Assembly (NCBI RefSeq): GCF_004337985.1
Contig: NC_043744.1
Span: 6,258,009 to 6,322,008 of the forward strand
Direction: 5' to 3'
DNA from: Pyricularia pennisetigena
Lineage: Eukaryota; Ascomycota; Sordariomycetes; Magnaporthales; Pyriculariaceae
Length of the DNA: 64,000 bases
Positions 11,741-23,734 of the stretch are shown here, one piece after another. Position numbers and translations under genes: made by a program. Below the pieces are notes generated by a model. The model was not told the origin of the DNA and did not search any database. It saw only the letters and a program-made list of their open reading frames with translations. How positions within the stretch are numbered: position 1 is the first letter of the stretch; the number at the start of each line of letters is the position of its first letter.

Positions 11741-12237
11741 ATAGTCCTTTTTTGTGGGTTCTATAGGGACGAGAGCAGCAGCAGCATAACAAAACAAACT
11801 CGGTGCCAAAATAACCCTGTCATGTCTATCATACCAGCTGCTGTCGTCAAACGTGATATTCGTTACAAAACCCAGTACCATCCAGCATGCCATCAGGTGT
11901 GTCGTCACCAATAATCCCTAGTATCCAGCAAAAAGTGCATGAAGAAAAAGGAGAAAGCGGATGCAAACACCAAAGATGTTTGCCCCAAAAACAAGGAAGT
12001 TGGGGTGGTACAAATATGAAAAGAAAAAAAGAAAAAAAAATCAGATCCAATGTCGTCAAAAAACGCCGTCCCTTAGAAAAGCAGAACAAGCCAGTCATCA
12101 TGTCTTGTCACAAGAAACAAGAACTAATGCCGAGAACTCCTCATACGGGTTGCGCGAGGGAGGCGCTACTGCGCGCCATTGTCGGCCTGGTCCTCTCCCT
12201 CAGCCGGCTTCTCGGCGCTCTCGCATTCAGAGGCCTC
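11741..12237. other. Convergent 3' region, RBG1 / Spo12-like
   Basis: About 500 bp holding both 3' UTRs, with a purine-rich A/G stretch near 12016-12040. No gene seen. Confidence 0.5.
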
Positions 12238-12725
12238 CTAGGCCTCCTGCGGAGCGGCCGTCTTGGGGACTGACTTGGACGAGCCAAAGAGGCCGCCGTC
12301 GTTGCTGCCGGCCAGCTTCCTAGACGAAGCCTGAGCAAACAGCGATTTCGGCTTGGCTCTGCAGAGGTCTGTCAGCATACGATCGAAGCCAACGGTACGG
12401 AAGCGGTGCAGATGATCAACTTACTTTCCAACCTGCTTGTTGCGGTAAGCATTCAGCTTGGCGGTACAGGGGCTCATGATGTTGTCCGAGGGTGAAATGT
12501 AGGTCTTGGTCCTGTCGGCGAGAAAATTGTTAGTACGTGGCTACGTTGGTGTTGTCACTGGCGCCGACTCCAAGACTGCACTCACTTCTCCTCCTCCATC
12601 TTGGACGCCAGAACCTGCCGGTGGTACTCCATGCTCTTGACGCCGGGCTTCTCAACCTCGTGAGTCTTGTCGTTGACCGACATGCTGGTGTTAACGTCCT
12701 TGTCGGATAGTGGTGTGCCGGACAT
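12238..12725 (-). CDS. Spo12-like mitotic exit protein
   Basis: Three exons, 12586-12725, 12425-12511 and 12238-12358 (introns 74 and 66 nt), encode 115 residues. The diagnostic Spo12 block is YISPSDNIMSPCTAKL followed by NAYRNKQVGKAKPKSLFAQ, at about residues 50-86. In budding yeast Spo12 acts in the FEAR network promoting Cdc14 release; in this block the Ser-Pro sites are regulatory phosphosites. The N-terminal part includes SMEYHRQVLASKMEEEK, conserved in filamentous relatives. The last 30 residues are low complexity and end TAAPQEA. Each single exon is too short to stand out alone; the assignment rests on the spliced product. Confidence 0.88.
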
Positions 12726-13970
12726 CTTGTGTGTATGTTTCACGGGGGTTTTTTTTTCACAGTTGTCTTTCAAAGTGGACGTTTTCTGTTGCGTTGCAGT
12801 CGTTGCGCGCAAGTTGGTAGTGCCTGAATGTGTATGAATGCGATGCGATCAAGCGTTTTTAAGCGTTGGTTGATTTGTTTGCAAGTATATAATTGTGTGG
12901 TCGCGTGAATGGTTCAAGATTGGGATGTAGTTCTAGATCGAGAAGGCCTGTCCGTCCAATGCGTAAGAAGATCGGGGGAATTTAAACATTCATGGAGCCA
13001 GCCAAGGACGGGAAGCGACAAGCGGGAGCAAGAAAAAAAACACAAAGTAAACATTTCGCACGTTAAAAAAACACAAGTTGGCTGATTGGCACGGCAACGG
13101 TGGGCGGGCCGCCCCACAACAGAGAGACAAAAACGGTTGCTGGAATGCGCCAGCTTCGCTGACATGCACAAACACAGACTCCACACGAGCCCGGCAAAAA
13201 GCCATCAACCTCAAACGGCTGAACCTGCAGGGAAAACCCACGGGGGGTCCCTGCAATGTGAATGTTACCGCAAAACAAATATACCGAAAAGCAAGACCTT
13301 CTCGAACATCCCTGGTGAGACGACATCTATTCGTCATCTGCTTTTGTTTATAGAAACATGTGCCGAACCCCCGTGTCCAGCCAGGATCCTAGCTGAGTGA
13401 GTCACTTTTGTCTTCTGGATCCACGTAGGCAAGGGCCAAAGGCAAAACCGGTTGGCATGGTGAATGAGTGAGAGTGTGCAAGAGTTCACGGGCCTGGATT
13501 CACGCGTGCAGCCAAGTGCTTCGGAGGAGACGTGACACACTTACACCACAGTACGTTTTTGACTGCAGCTTCAGTCAAAGCACGTTTCCACCTGTTATCG
13601 CCACATCTTCAGGAACACTTTGTTATTGTTTCCAGATCCATTCTTCATATCCTTCTATCTGAAAGAAAGGGGTATATTTGATGCCAAAACGCCTTCTATC
13701 CTAACCCAATGCAGTTCCTTTTGCCGCCTCATTCCTTGTAGTCTGCCCCCCTTTGTGACATTAGAATATAGACAACTGCCACTCATCGCAGCATAACCTA
13801 AACTCCAACAAGAAACAACCCACAGACGAGGGACAGCTCTATGCAAACTCCAACAGGCTCAAAGCGTAGCCTGTTTCCCCAATCTTCCAGGACCCAAAAC
13901 AGTAGGGGCCAATCAAAACCGAGAAGCCAAATACCCGCTGATACAAGACACCGTCCTTCCGCAATCCCAC
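12726..13970. other. Intergenic, Spo12-like promoter / USP 3' side
   Basis: It contains the Spo12-like leader (T-rich CDS-opposite tract near 12747) and a TGAGTCA heptamer near 13396. No convincing coding region. Confidence 0.5.
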
Positions 13971-16898
13971 CTACATGACAACGCACTCCCGCTCCGGCTC
14001 GCCACCCACGCTTTTGCGGTACATATGATGATGATGCTTTCCCCTTCCTTTATCCTTGCTATCCTTCCGCCCGCTGCAACTTTCCTTGCATGTCCCGTCT
14101 GCCGCCTGCTGTTGCTGGGTTGGCTGCATCTCGAGGTGTTGTGACGAGGGTAGCTGGTCCTCGTATGCTTCTTGCTCGCCGGACGGCACCACTGACATCT
14201 CACGAAGGGGCTCTTTGCTGGTGCGCAACATCAATCCGCCCAGCCTTGACATGGTAAGGCTCATGCGTCCCTCGCCCGCCTGGCTGGCCGGTCGGCTGCC
14301 TCGCCTTTCCCCATGCTCCTTGGGGTCCCTTTCCCTTTCCCGCTCTCGGTCCTTGTCCCTGTCTTTCGGTTTGAACATTGCCGCTGCCTTGGCCAGTCGT
14401 CCTTCGGAGGGTGTAACGGCCGGTGACTGTTGCTGCGGGGGTTGCGAGGCGTCGCTGGCTAAGATCCCGGATGCGTCTGAGAAGGGCATGCTGCCGCGCC
14501 GAGATGTGCTAAGCTTGAGATAAGTATCTCCAAAAGCGCTGCTGTTCCCGAGGGATTCAATGTCCATACTCGGCCGAGGCGGTCGATCGAGGTCCGTATA
14601 GAACCCTATGCTGGGTCCAGTCGTCGAAGTTGCCGTCGTGGTCGTATCGAAATACCCACTCGTCCGTCTAGAATTATCGGGTCGTTCACTGTCAGAGGTC
14701 GGCGAGTACGATGATGCAGTCGTCGCCGCAAAGTTGACAGTCGAATCGTTGTAAGAAGGTGGCATCACCGCTCCTTTAACTTGGTCGTCCATCACCACCG
14801 TCGTCTGCCCTGTCGTCGCCGACGAGTAATCCACCATGGGTACAATCTGGTAGAACAGAAGGTAGGGCATCTCGTCCTTGAGCGACTGTTTGATGTCGTC
14901 CACATATGTGACTCTTTCATCCAACAGGTCGTCAAATTTGACCCATTGCGCATCTTCGTAGTCTGGTGGAGGATCTGCATCGTGTCGCCGGTTGTCCGTC
15001 AGAAGCTTGGGTGCCACCCTGGAAAACGCAACGTAATGTCCGCTATGTAATGAGTCGCCGCGATGGCACACGACCGACTGCAGCACCAGCTTGAACTCTG
15101 CGCTGAGGCCACTAGATTCCTCAACGGTAGCATCATTGACCAACATAAAGTGCGGCAGCCTCATGCTATCGGGGATGTCGATGAATGTATTTTGTCTGCG
15201 AGGCTGACCTGTTTCTGTCATCATGTACCTCTTTAGACAGATGCCCACCACGGGGCGGTTGTTGAGGTGCTTTGCGACGTCGGTATCATTGAGTGGCTCG
15301 TCCTTACCGGCAGAGTGCCAGGCTGTCGAGCGGTCAGTATCTTTCTAACATATATCACGCAGGTGCACTTACGTATCAACTTGAAGAACTGCCACGCCGG
15401 TATTGTCACTGCCTTTACAACAGTTGACCCCTGTCTCTTGACCTTTTGTAATAATGTTGAAGCATCCGCATCCGTAGGGTTTCCCTGAGCATCCAGCACA
15501 ACACGTTGTATTATGCTGGTGGAACGTAGCCGAGCAGAGGGCCGCGTCACGGGCCGCTCTGTGGTTGGCGTCGCTGATGAGGACCCTCCCGCGTCCTCTA
15601 GGTTAGACCAGCGCCGCTGCAATGGTGTGATCTCGCCGAGCTTGTCTTCGTCTTGTTGACCTCCATCATCCTCGTCGTGGTCTGTCACGAGCCTAATCGT
15701 ATTGTGTGGACCTAGTGTGTTGCCCCTTTTAGGGGTTGGCATATCGACGGGACTTTCCGTCCGGCAGCTGGACTCTTCCTCCCACTTGACATCGAAGCCT
15801 TTCTTGTCATCTGGCCTGTCCCGCAGAACGTCGACACGAGTGTTGAAATATTCCTCCAAGCAGTCTTCTAGCTTCACCCCTTTGCCTTCGGGGTCAGCCG
15901 GGACTGCGAGATTCAATAGCCTCTCAAACACGACCTTGTGATCATCTGCGTCGCCTTTGCCCTGGTGGAACAGATCAACCTGTAAGGTCAGTAATGGCAG
16001 TTGTAATGTTTCCGTAATGAATGCAAACGCCTCCGATGTGTCTTGTTGCTCGAGAAGCTTCGCATCCGCCCAGCCGCATGCAGCCAGTGCATCCTGTACA
16101 TCTTCGACCTGTAGTGCAACGTCAGTACCCGGTCAGCCTCAACTCGGCAAGGCGTGCACATACCATCTCCGCCCGTATCAGCTTCCCGCTCCGTAAAAGA
16201 TTCACCCAGAGTCTCAGGAGCACCGCCAGCTTCTGTTGTGCTTCGTTGGGATACTCGCGTCGAGTGAGCATGCATTCGAAAGCCTCCATCTTGGCAAACA
16301 TGGCAAACAGTAGCGAATCCAGGTAGCACGTAACTGCCCCTCGATTCTCGGCGCCAAGCATCGCGACGTCCGGGTCGTACGACCGTATCGTACCATCGAC
16401 AGCCTCGCATTGAAACCTGAGGAGCTCCTTGGCTGCAGCGACGTTGCCGGAGGCGTAGTTGGACGCGAGCGCATTGCGAACTTGGTCCAGCGTGACCTCT
16501 ATGCTCTCCTCTTCAACCCAGTTCATAAGCTCCTCCATCTGGAATCAGTCAGCACTGTGACGTGGATCGAGAACAAGACTGGCCGCAATCTCTGTGGAGC
16601 CCTTCGAGTAGGCCTACCTTTACATGTTCCTTCTCCTCCTCCTCCTCCTTTGCCTTGGCAGAATTGTTTCCTGAACGATCCCTATTAAACATGGACAAGA
16701 GGGTATCGGCGGCGGAGGAACGAGACTAATACAGAAAGGGCGTCAGCCTCTGGCTAATCATGGGGAGCAATTTTCCCTACTGCAGACCAGATATACCTTG
16801 TACCCAGGCTCCGTCGACTTGCTTCGTCTATGCGCGCCTCCATGGCGATCCCTGTCACGTAGGGTCAGGAAGCGCTTCGGTATTGTAGTCTTCATCAT
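13971..16898 (-). CDS. USP-family deubiquitinase with C-terminal CaaX
   Basis: Five exons (16797-16898, 16618-16725, 16164-16538, 15373-16108, 13971-15322; introns 71, 79, 55 and 50 nt) give 890 residues. A thiol protease of the ubiquitin-specific family. The Cys box is GAVTCYLDSLLFAMF with Cys near residue 141, a variant resembling the CYLD-type box rather than the usual GNTCYMNS. The QQ-type segment reads LLEQQDTSEAF, and the His box is HRGDSLHSGHYVAF with His near 536, followed by YLLFYQ. The N-terminus is basic (MMKTTIPKRFLTLRDRDRH). The last 270 residues are Ser/Pro/charged and disordered, with a KDRDKDRERERERD run and a His-rich stretch, ending ECVVM. That end matches a CaaX farnesylation signal, so membrane attachment is inferred. 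Confidence 0.9.
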
Positions 16899-18993
16899 TG
16901 TGAGAGTTGGTGCCGCTGAAAGCCAAAGGTCGATAAATGCTCGATTCGAAATCGTTCAACAATAGTCCACCACTCGTAAACAGGCTTGGAGCACCTCTGG
17001 GCGCACCCAGCGGCGACTGAGCAAGTACGCAATGAAGCGCCAAAAGAAGGCACACAAAGGAGCCCAGTGTATGTAATTTCTGGTCTTTCGAATTCGTCGC
17101 CGCGATCCTCGGCGCTTGTTCCTTTTGCTTGCCTGGTAGCAAGCAATGTCGACTAGCTCAAGGCTTGTGGAGGAAGCCAATGAGCCCGGATTGGGGGTTC
17201 GATAGGCCGCGGCGGCCGCCGTCAAGGAGACCGGTCAATCATATGCAGGGACTTGTGGGTTTGTCTTTGTTCTAAATCGTGTTATGTTAGCCCGGCAAAG
17301 AGGGTGACGTCGTGGCAAGCAGGCAACCAAAGTACCTAGGTTGCTCACGTTAAAAAGGTTGCGGGACGTGGCGAGTTGCGCGTCAATCAAAAGCGGTTGG
17401 AGGGAGCGAGACGAACAAACAGCCGCATGACAAAGTAGGAAGTAGGCAGCAAGCGATCGAACAATGACGAAACTAGGTACCTTGTATGGATGGAGATATT
17501 ATGGTTGAGGACGAAGCTAATCGGGTTTCTGGTTTTACTTCAGGCAGTACAGTTAAGGTACAGCGTAGCGGGGTTGGTTAGTTCGGTGATTTAATGACCA
17601 CCTCGGTGTGCTTACAAGGTTGTCTGTTAGTGGTGGGCTGATTGGGTACCTACTCCACAGTGGAGGCACATGGCTTGGCGTTCGGGTGAGCCTGGCGTCA
17701 TTTGGTTAGGGATCAGTTGTGCTGGTTTCAACCACATGCAAATTATGGTTGAGACCATGCAAATCTGACACTTGTCGTGTGTTCTACCGTATACTGCAGA
17801 AACCCAGAGGTACCTTGCGTATCTTTACCAGCACACACCATTCCCATATTTTCCAAGTTTGCTTTCCAACGCATCTCTTTTGGTTGAATGTCTATGTGCA
17901 TTCATCCGATACTTGCAAGCCGTAATCGCAAGGCCACAGCAGAGCGTTTTGCTCTCTGGAAATGATCTAGCAGTAGTTTAGTGTTCACTTAGAAATAAAC
18001 AAATGGAATGAAAGGAGGATTCGTAGTGATGCATGTAATATGCCGGAATGAAGGCGATCGCGCCTCATCCGAAGTCGCAGATCGTGCCCTCTGGTTACTA
18101 CTACAGTAGAAGTATGATTTCCCCTCTGATTGGGTTTCGTATACAGATTGGACGGACTACCGCGGCTAACTTCCTAATGAGCACTCAATGTCTAGACCAT
18201 CTGTATTTTCGTTTAGCCTCCTCACCGATCAGGTCATCGACTCTGTGTTTGGTATACCCACCCGATATTTGCCTAGGGGGGATGTTTCAAAGATTGGTAA
18301 CAACATATTGGCTTCGTTCTAAGCCGGGAAATGAGCCACAATGTGCAAAGTCTAGGATGCGTTGTAGTCGAGATTGCTTTTCTTTACAAATGAATCGACT
18401 TGCCAATATTTACAAGTCAGCCTCCGTCGGCTTTTGGACGGCTCAAATAACAGTCTGTCTTCTCGTGGACCATCACTAAGGTTTCTCAGCCTCACGATGC
18501 AGACCATCTTCAGCTTTGTCCGATTCGCCGATGGCCGTAATATTTATAATACATGCACTCGAGATCCGAGCCTGCAGGAGCCCGATCAAGAGGAAGCAAC
18601 TTGGCTCGTGATACGAGCGTTGCCCAGTTGACTGCGGTTGGACTCTTGTCCAAGGAAAGAAAAAAAAACATGTCTATCGGTCGTGAAGAAGATATGCAGA
18701 TGACAAATACCGCCGATTTTGTTTCGCTGTTCCCAGCAACCGCGCCTCGAGACTTCCGACAATAATAAGACAACAGAGGTACAGAGGTGATAAAAAGACA
18801 ATAACATGAAAGATCGAGACGCTTTTATGGTTGCGGTAGCATGTCCCAAATAGCGAGATCATTAGATTACGGTAAAGTTGGTGACGTTGGATTTCGGCTG
18901 GCGAGTGGAGTCGAAGAGCGGCCGGAATACAATCTCTTGATTGTACAGGCTCCGGCGATCCTAGTTCGTGTCGTTATCGGCAACATGGATCGA
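16899..18993. other. 2.1-kb intergenic, USP promoter / TOM40 3' side
   Basis: It contains the USP leader (short ATG-initiated upstream frame near 17241 reading 6 codons) and anonymous sequence with several GGTACC/TACCTAGG-like words. The longest frame (18048-18479) shows no recognisable family and ordinary composition; I call no gene. Confidence 0.5.
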
Positions 18994-20190
18994 CTAGAAA
19001 GGAATGTTGGGTGACGGTGCCGCAGCTCCCAAAGCCTCTTGGCGCTCCTGCAGCTCCTCGCCGCCAGACTCGAGCGAGACGCCCAGCCCAAGCTTTGCGG
19101 CGCCCTGTTTATATAGATGTTAGCATTTCGTCTCTTCCAGCACAGCTTGATGCGAGCGACTACTTACGGTAGGGTGGTCGACCTCGGCAGCGATGGTCAT
19201 CATGATTGCTGGTGCAATGCGCTTCTCAGCAAGGCAGGTCATCTTGCCCTTAGTGTCAACCTGCATGCGGAGTGTGGACATGCGGAAGTCGTATTTGACA
19301 GCGGCAGTGGTAACACCCTCCGCCTGAATCGAAGGGCCACCCATCATCATACCGCCGGCCGGGTCGCCAGGAGCTAGAGAAAGAGTCATCTCGATGCCGG
19401 CCTGGACCTTCTCGGAAATCTTCCTCCAAAACGTCGTGCTGAGAGCACCAGCGCCGGCCAGCTGGCCCGTGGCAATCCAGTCGTCGGACTTGTATTTGGC
19501 AACGTAGGACATAACGGTGTCTGGGGGCTGTGAGAGAGCGGCGCGCTGCCAGACACCCTCCATTCCGAGCGCAAGCTTCTTGGTGACCGACTGCATGTAG
19601 CTGCCCATGAAGATTCCGGTGAGTCCACCCTCCAAGAATGAAGGGTTCAAAGCCTTGATCGAGGTGGTGAAGTCGCTGCCGGTATACTCGCTCTCGAGAT
19701 GAGCCATGTCCTGGCTTCCGGTGCCAAGCGAAAATTGCGTCTTGCTAACGAGGGCATCTGACCACCGCCAGTTGAAGCGCGCGTTGACCTGCATGTCGTT
19801 GTCGACGCTGCCCTGCATAAAGACCTGTAGAGGAGATGTGATCAGCATCCAGTCGCGTGGCACGACGCGCACTTCTCAACTACAACGTACCTTGCTAGAG
19901 CCATACATGGCAGCAAAAGTATAAGGGGGCATGCGCTCGCCAACGGCAAAGTTATGTGACACTTGGAAAAGAGGGTTCAAGTTGAAAGCCCTTGTGAAAT
20001 CTCCTCGCAGGCCGCTGAAGGCATAGTTGTTTGTGAAGACATCGCGCTGCACCTCCTTTGCCAGATTCTCGACCGTGCCCGGGTTCGTCAGCCCCAGCTT
20101 TGCGCGTCGCTCGTGGAATGAAGAGTAGAGATCAGCCACACTGGCTGTCAACGGGTTGTTCCGCATCATGTCTAATGTTGCCGAGGCCAT
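18994..20190 (-). CDS. TOM40: Mitochondrial import receptor Tom40
   Basis: Exons 19891-20190, 19168-19824 and 18994-19104 (introns 66 and 63 nt) give 355 residues. Tom40 is the 19-strand beta-barrel pore of the TOM complex in the outer mitochondrial membrane and belongs to the porin-3 family. The N-terminal segment [16 protein letters not shown] lies before the alpha-helix and barrel. Barrel strands such as [20 protein letters not shown] and [16 protein letters not shown] are characteristic, as is the C-terminal [10 protein letters not shown]. Exon 2 carries most of the barrel, and the last exon adds the final strand and a short disordered tail ending PNIPF. It is divergent from the PFK2 gene. 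Confidence 0.95.
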
Positions 20191-20519
20191 TTTGACTGTG
20201 ATATGGATGAATGTTTGTGCAGAGGCACTATGGAGGTCCCTAGAGGATGGCGACTGAGAATCTACGCCAATCAATCCAAGCGCAAGCCGTCTGGAACCGC
20301 GATCAATATGGCGAGTTCGAGACTGTTAATGGTGACAAGGTGAATGAAGTATCGTGAATGGAGTCGGAGCTGGAGATGAAGCTTGCAACAAGCTAGATGT
20401 TCAAAAAATTTCATTTACCATGACCCTGGTAGCCCCATCCTTGTCAACCAGGCGCTGACGCTGGTGAAAGCATCAATCAGTGCAGGGGCGGAAAAACTTG
20501 GGCGGGTCGCACACTTCAA

Positions 20520-20524
20520 CCAAT
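20520..20524 (+). promoter_or_regulatory. Candidate CCAAT box upstream of TOM40
   Basis: CCAAT in the context CAACCAATCGG, about 330 bp upstream of the TOM40 start. It matches the core site of the fungal HAP/CBF complex, which controls many mitochondrial genes. The word is short, so this is only suggestive. Confidence 0.3.
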
Positions 20525-21445
20525 CGGCTGCTCTGATTCCTTCAAAAATCTTCAGACGAAGCCGGAGTCGGAAGCTACCACACACACCGGGCGTGTAATC
20601 TTGGCTTGCTTGGGTAGTCTAGTCCCACCATGAGATCACAGGTCACACCCAGCAAAGAAGCTTTTGTGTAATCTAGCGCTGCTGGAATTTCTTGACTGCC
20701 CCGGCTGCATGGCTCTCAGTTGAAGTACTTGACGGTTACACTTTGTCCTAATTTGTACCCTGGAGCGGCTCGGATACTTCCCCGTCGCTTTGGGTCGAAG
20801 TTAGGCAAAAGGTGTCGTCGAACCCCAAAGATCAAGGTGGCATACGGTAGTCTCGCAATCGTGTGGGGTTGGCCAGATAAGAATAAGAGGCTTTCTGCGA
20901 TTTAGCACCAAGGCAATAGCAAAGACAACAACGTCAACTCTTGTTCAGACACACTTGCCTTGCACTGCGCTGCAAGTGATCACAAGCCACGATTGTCTGC
21001 CAGATCATTGCCCAGGTCTAGACCAGGATATTGATACAAGTACTAGCTTCCTCGCCCCTGGCTTGCCCGGCACATTTTAATCTTGGGATTTATTCCGTAC
21101 ACAGCTCGTCAGCTCCAGGCCAGCAAGCTTAGCACTCTCACCAGGTATCGACTAGCGGTCTGCATCCTTCATCGACGTTGATTCGAGTGAATGATCCCAA
21201 CAATTTTACTCTGCCCGGGTCATTATTTACCTCTTCACGTCGACTGTCCACCCTTGGCCGACCCGGCGACAAAGTACCGGCCCAGCAACCTTTTACGCCC
21301 AAATCCTACCTTTCTATATAGCCAAGGTACTCTGGGCAGTGCGCAGGTGGTTGGTTTTAAGTACTACCGTGTTATATGCCCATAACCCCTGCTGCCAAGT
21401 TTCTTCGCCTCTGCCAGAATCTGTGAGGCTTTTGATCAACCCACC

Positions 21446-21463
21446 ATGGATACACTTCTGTAA
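21446..21463 (+). promoter_or_regulatory. Upstream short reading frame in PFK2 leader
   Basis: ATG in a strong context (CCACCATGG) followed by four codons and TAA. The stop overlaps a perfect donor GTAAGT at 21460. If that donor is spliced to acceptors at 21636 or 21651, the short frame lengthens and overlaps the main start at 21657 out of frame. No candidate acceptor joins it in frame with PFK2. Confidence 0.45.
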
Positions 21464-21656
21464 GTAATTACTTGCAATATATTTGCCAAACACCTCCGCT
21501 TGGTCTCGACCTTTGCTCCGAATCTATACGGAGCCTCACCCCACATCTCCGGCACGGCGTCCGATTCTACTATAGGTGACGGCATCGTTACTCAAGCAAG
21601 GATTATTTGTCAAATTGTATCGTCTTACCATACCAGCTTTGCTTGCTGTAGCGAAA

Positions 21657-23734
21657 ATGCCCGTCACCTCATCTCGTCCTGAGATGGCAGATATTGTCAT
21701 CAATCCCGGCTACGACTCCGAGGTTCATGAAGCTGACAAGATTGATGAAAGCACTGCCGAGATCGCGGCCAATGCGCCTAGATACCGTCGCAGGAGTTCA
21801 ACCTTCATAGACGCCATTCACGATGTGTCCGAAACTCAAGAAAATCTGGCTCCGGCGCAGCTCTACAGCACCATGTCCGGAAGGCTTTTTCATTCTGGTC
21901 GTATCGCCATAGTCATGGTTGGGCTTCCGGCTCGTGGCAAGACGTAAGACTAAGCCCTGTTGATCTCGCTTGCCGTGTCTGCCATTGTTGCTAACCGAGT
22001 TCTAGACACATTTGCGTCTCCATGGCGCGGTACCTCTCCTGGTAAATAGCCTAACCTCGCAGTTCACATGCACCAAAGCTAATGTTTTAGGCTTGGCGTC
22101 AAATCACGCATCTTTCACCTAGGTGACTACCGCCGTGCCACTGTTGGGCCTGGCGGCTCCGTCCCGGAAGACTACTTCTTTCCCAATGCTAGCCCCAAGT
22201 CAGTCATTCTCCGCCAGAAAATTTTGAAAAAGTGTCGTGAGGACATTTATGCCTGGTTGAACCATGAGAATGGCCAAGTCGCCATCTACGACGCCGTCAA
22301 CCCGACCTCAAGCGGCCGAAGATCGCTGGCAAAGGAGTTTGCCAAACACGATGTGCAAGTGAGTTTGCCTTTGATTAATAGTATGAACAGCTCTAACGCG
22401 AATGCAGACATTGTTCCTGGAGTCATACGTAGACGATGAGGCAATCTTGACGGAGAATGCACGCAACGTCAAGATATCTTCGCCCGATGTAAGTGTTATC
22501 CAGGTTCAACGCCATCGGCATGCGCTAATATGTCCAAGTTCGCGGGAATGGACCCTGATGAAGCGGCCAGGTCGTACCTGAGGCGCATTGAGATGAAAAT
22601 ACCCGTCTTCGAGCCCATGCAGGAGGAGGAACTCAACTACATCCGCATGATCAACGCAGGCCGGAAATTCTTCTACAACAACGTCTCGTTCAACTACCTA
22701 TCTCATCGTATAGTTTACTACCTCACGAACCTGCACATCAAATCGCGAACCACCTTCTTTGTCCGTGCCGGTATGGGCGTTGGCGAGGAGGATTCGTCCA
22801 AGAACGATTCCCCGCTATCAGAAGAGGGTCGTTCGTACGCTCAAAAGATGACTGACGCTCTTGTCAAACATCGTGAGCAGGAACACGCGGAGAGGCTCGC
22901 TGCTCAAGGGGACAGCCCTGCAGACAAGCCTCTAAAGCCCCTGACGATCTGGACATCCACCAGGCTACGAACCATACAGACGGCACAGTTCCTGGAAGAA
23001 AAAGGGTACAAGGTTCGCCAGCGGTCACAGATGAGGCAGATTAACCCGGGAGTCTGCGAAAAGATGTCGCCACGCGCCTTGAAGATGATGTATCCAGACG
23101 AGGTTGCCAAGCATGAGCAGGATCCGTACCACCACCGATATCCGCGGGCAGAGGTAAGACTCCCGGCACACCCGGAAACAATTGGCGTGGATCAAGGCTG
23201 ACATGATGTTGCACCCAGTCTTACCACGATCTAGCGGTTCGCCTGGAGCCCATCATTCTGGAGCTGGAGCGCGAGCAGAACGATCTCCTGATCATTGCGC
23301 ACGAGTCGGTCCTCAGGGTCCTGTACGCCTACCTGATGCACTGCAGCGCAATGGACATCCCGACGCTTAAGTTTCCGAGGGATGAGATCATTGAGATCAT
23401 ACCAGCCGCGTACCAGAATGAGGCGAAGCGCATCCACATCCCTGGTTTGGATCCGAGGATAGTTCCGGGAACGCCGGACCTGGTCAGGATGAGCGACAGC
23501 GGCGTAGGAACTCCTTCTGCTGGCCTCCCCGTGTCGCCGTTACCGGAGGCGGCGATGTCGGATGAACAGATGACCCACGATACTCAACCGCTTATCGTGC
23601 TGGGACCGCCGCCCACCTCGTCGCCGGTGCCCATGGAAACCTCGCGAGTTGCGTCGCCTGGACAGCGGCCCACGGAGAGGGTGATTAGCCCGGCTGCGGA
23701 TGAGGTCAAGGATAGAGTTGGGGATGAGGATTAG
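21657..23734 (+). CDS. 6-phosphofructo-2-kinase with inactive-looking phosphatase domain
   Basis: Six exons (21657-21943, 22006-22041, 22091-22358, 22408-22488, 22539-23153, 23219-23734) encode 600 residues. The kinase half makes fructose 2,6-bisphosphate, the allosteric activator of glycolysis. It has Walker A GLPARGKT at about 88-95, HLGDYRRATVG, and YDAVNPTSSGRR. The C-terminal half has the histidine-phosphatase fold of FBPase-2, but the normal RHG triad reads R-A-G (FFVRAGMG, Ala301), so the phospho-accepting His is missing. The later site is kept (RTIQTA, and IIAHES with His near 457). Budding yeast Pfk26 also lacks this His and is kinase-only, so this gene is predicted to be kinase-only. 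About 100 disordered S/P-rich residues form the tail. Start choice: the ATG at 21657; an in-frame ATG at 21684 is possible. Confidence 0.92.

Larger units (their letters stand above)
20191..21656. other. Divergent intergenic region, TOM40 / PFK2
   Basis: It holds both promoters, a CCAAT box 330 bp upstream of TOM40, and a short upstream frame in the PFK2 leader. Nothing else is coding. Confidence 0.5.

Noticed and set aside
15323..15372. Apparent frame break in the USP gene
   Set aside because: Explained by a 50-nt GTAAGT...GACAG intron; the join gives F-K-L-I-P-W-H-S-A-G-K, as expected.
18048..18479. 143-codon frame in the USP-TOM40 gap
   Set aside because: Composition and content look random; no motif, and no neighbouring exons to extend it.
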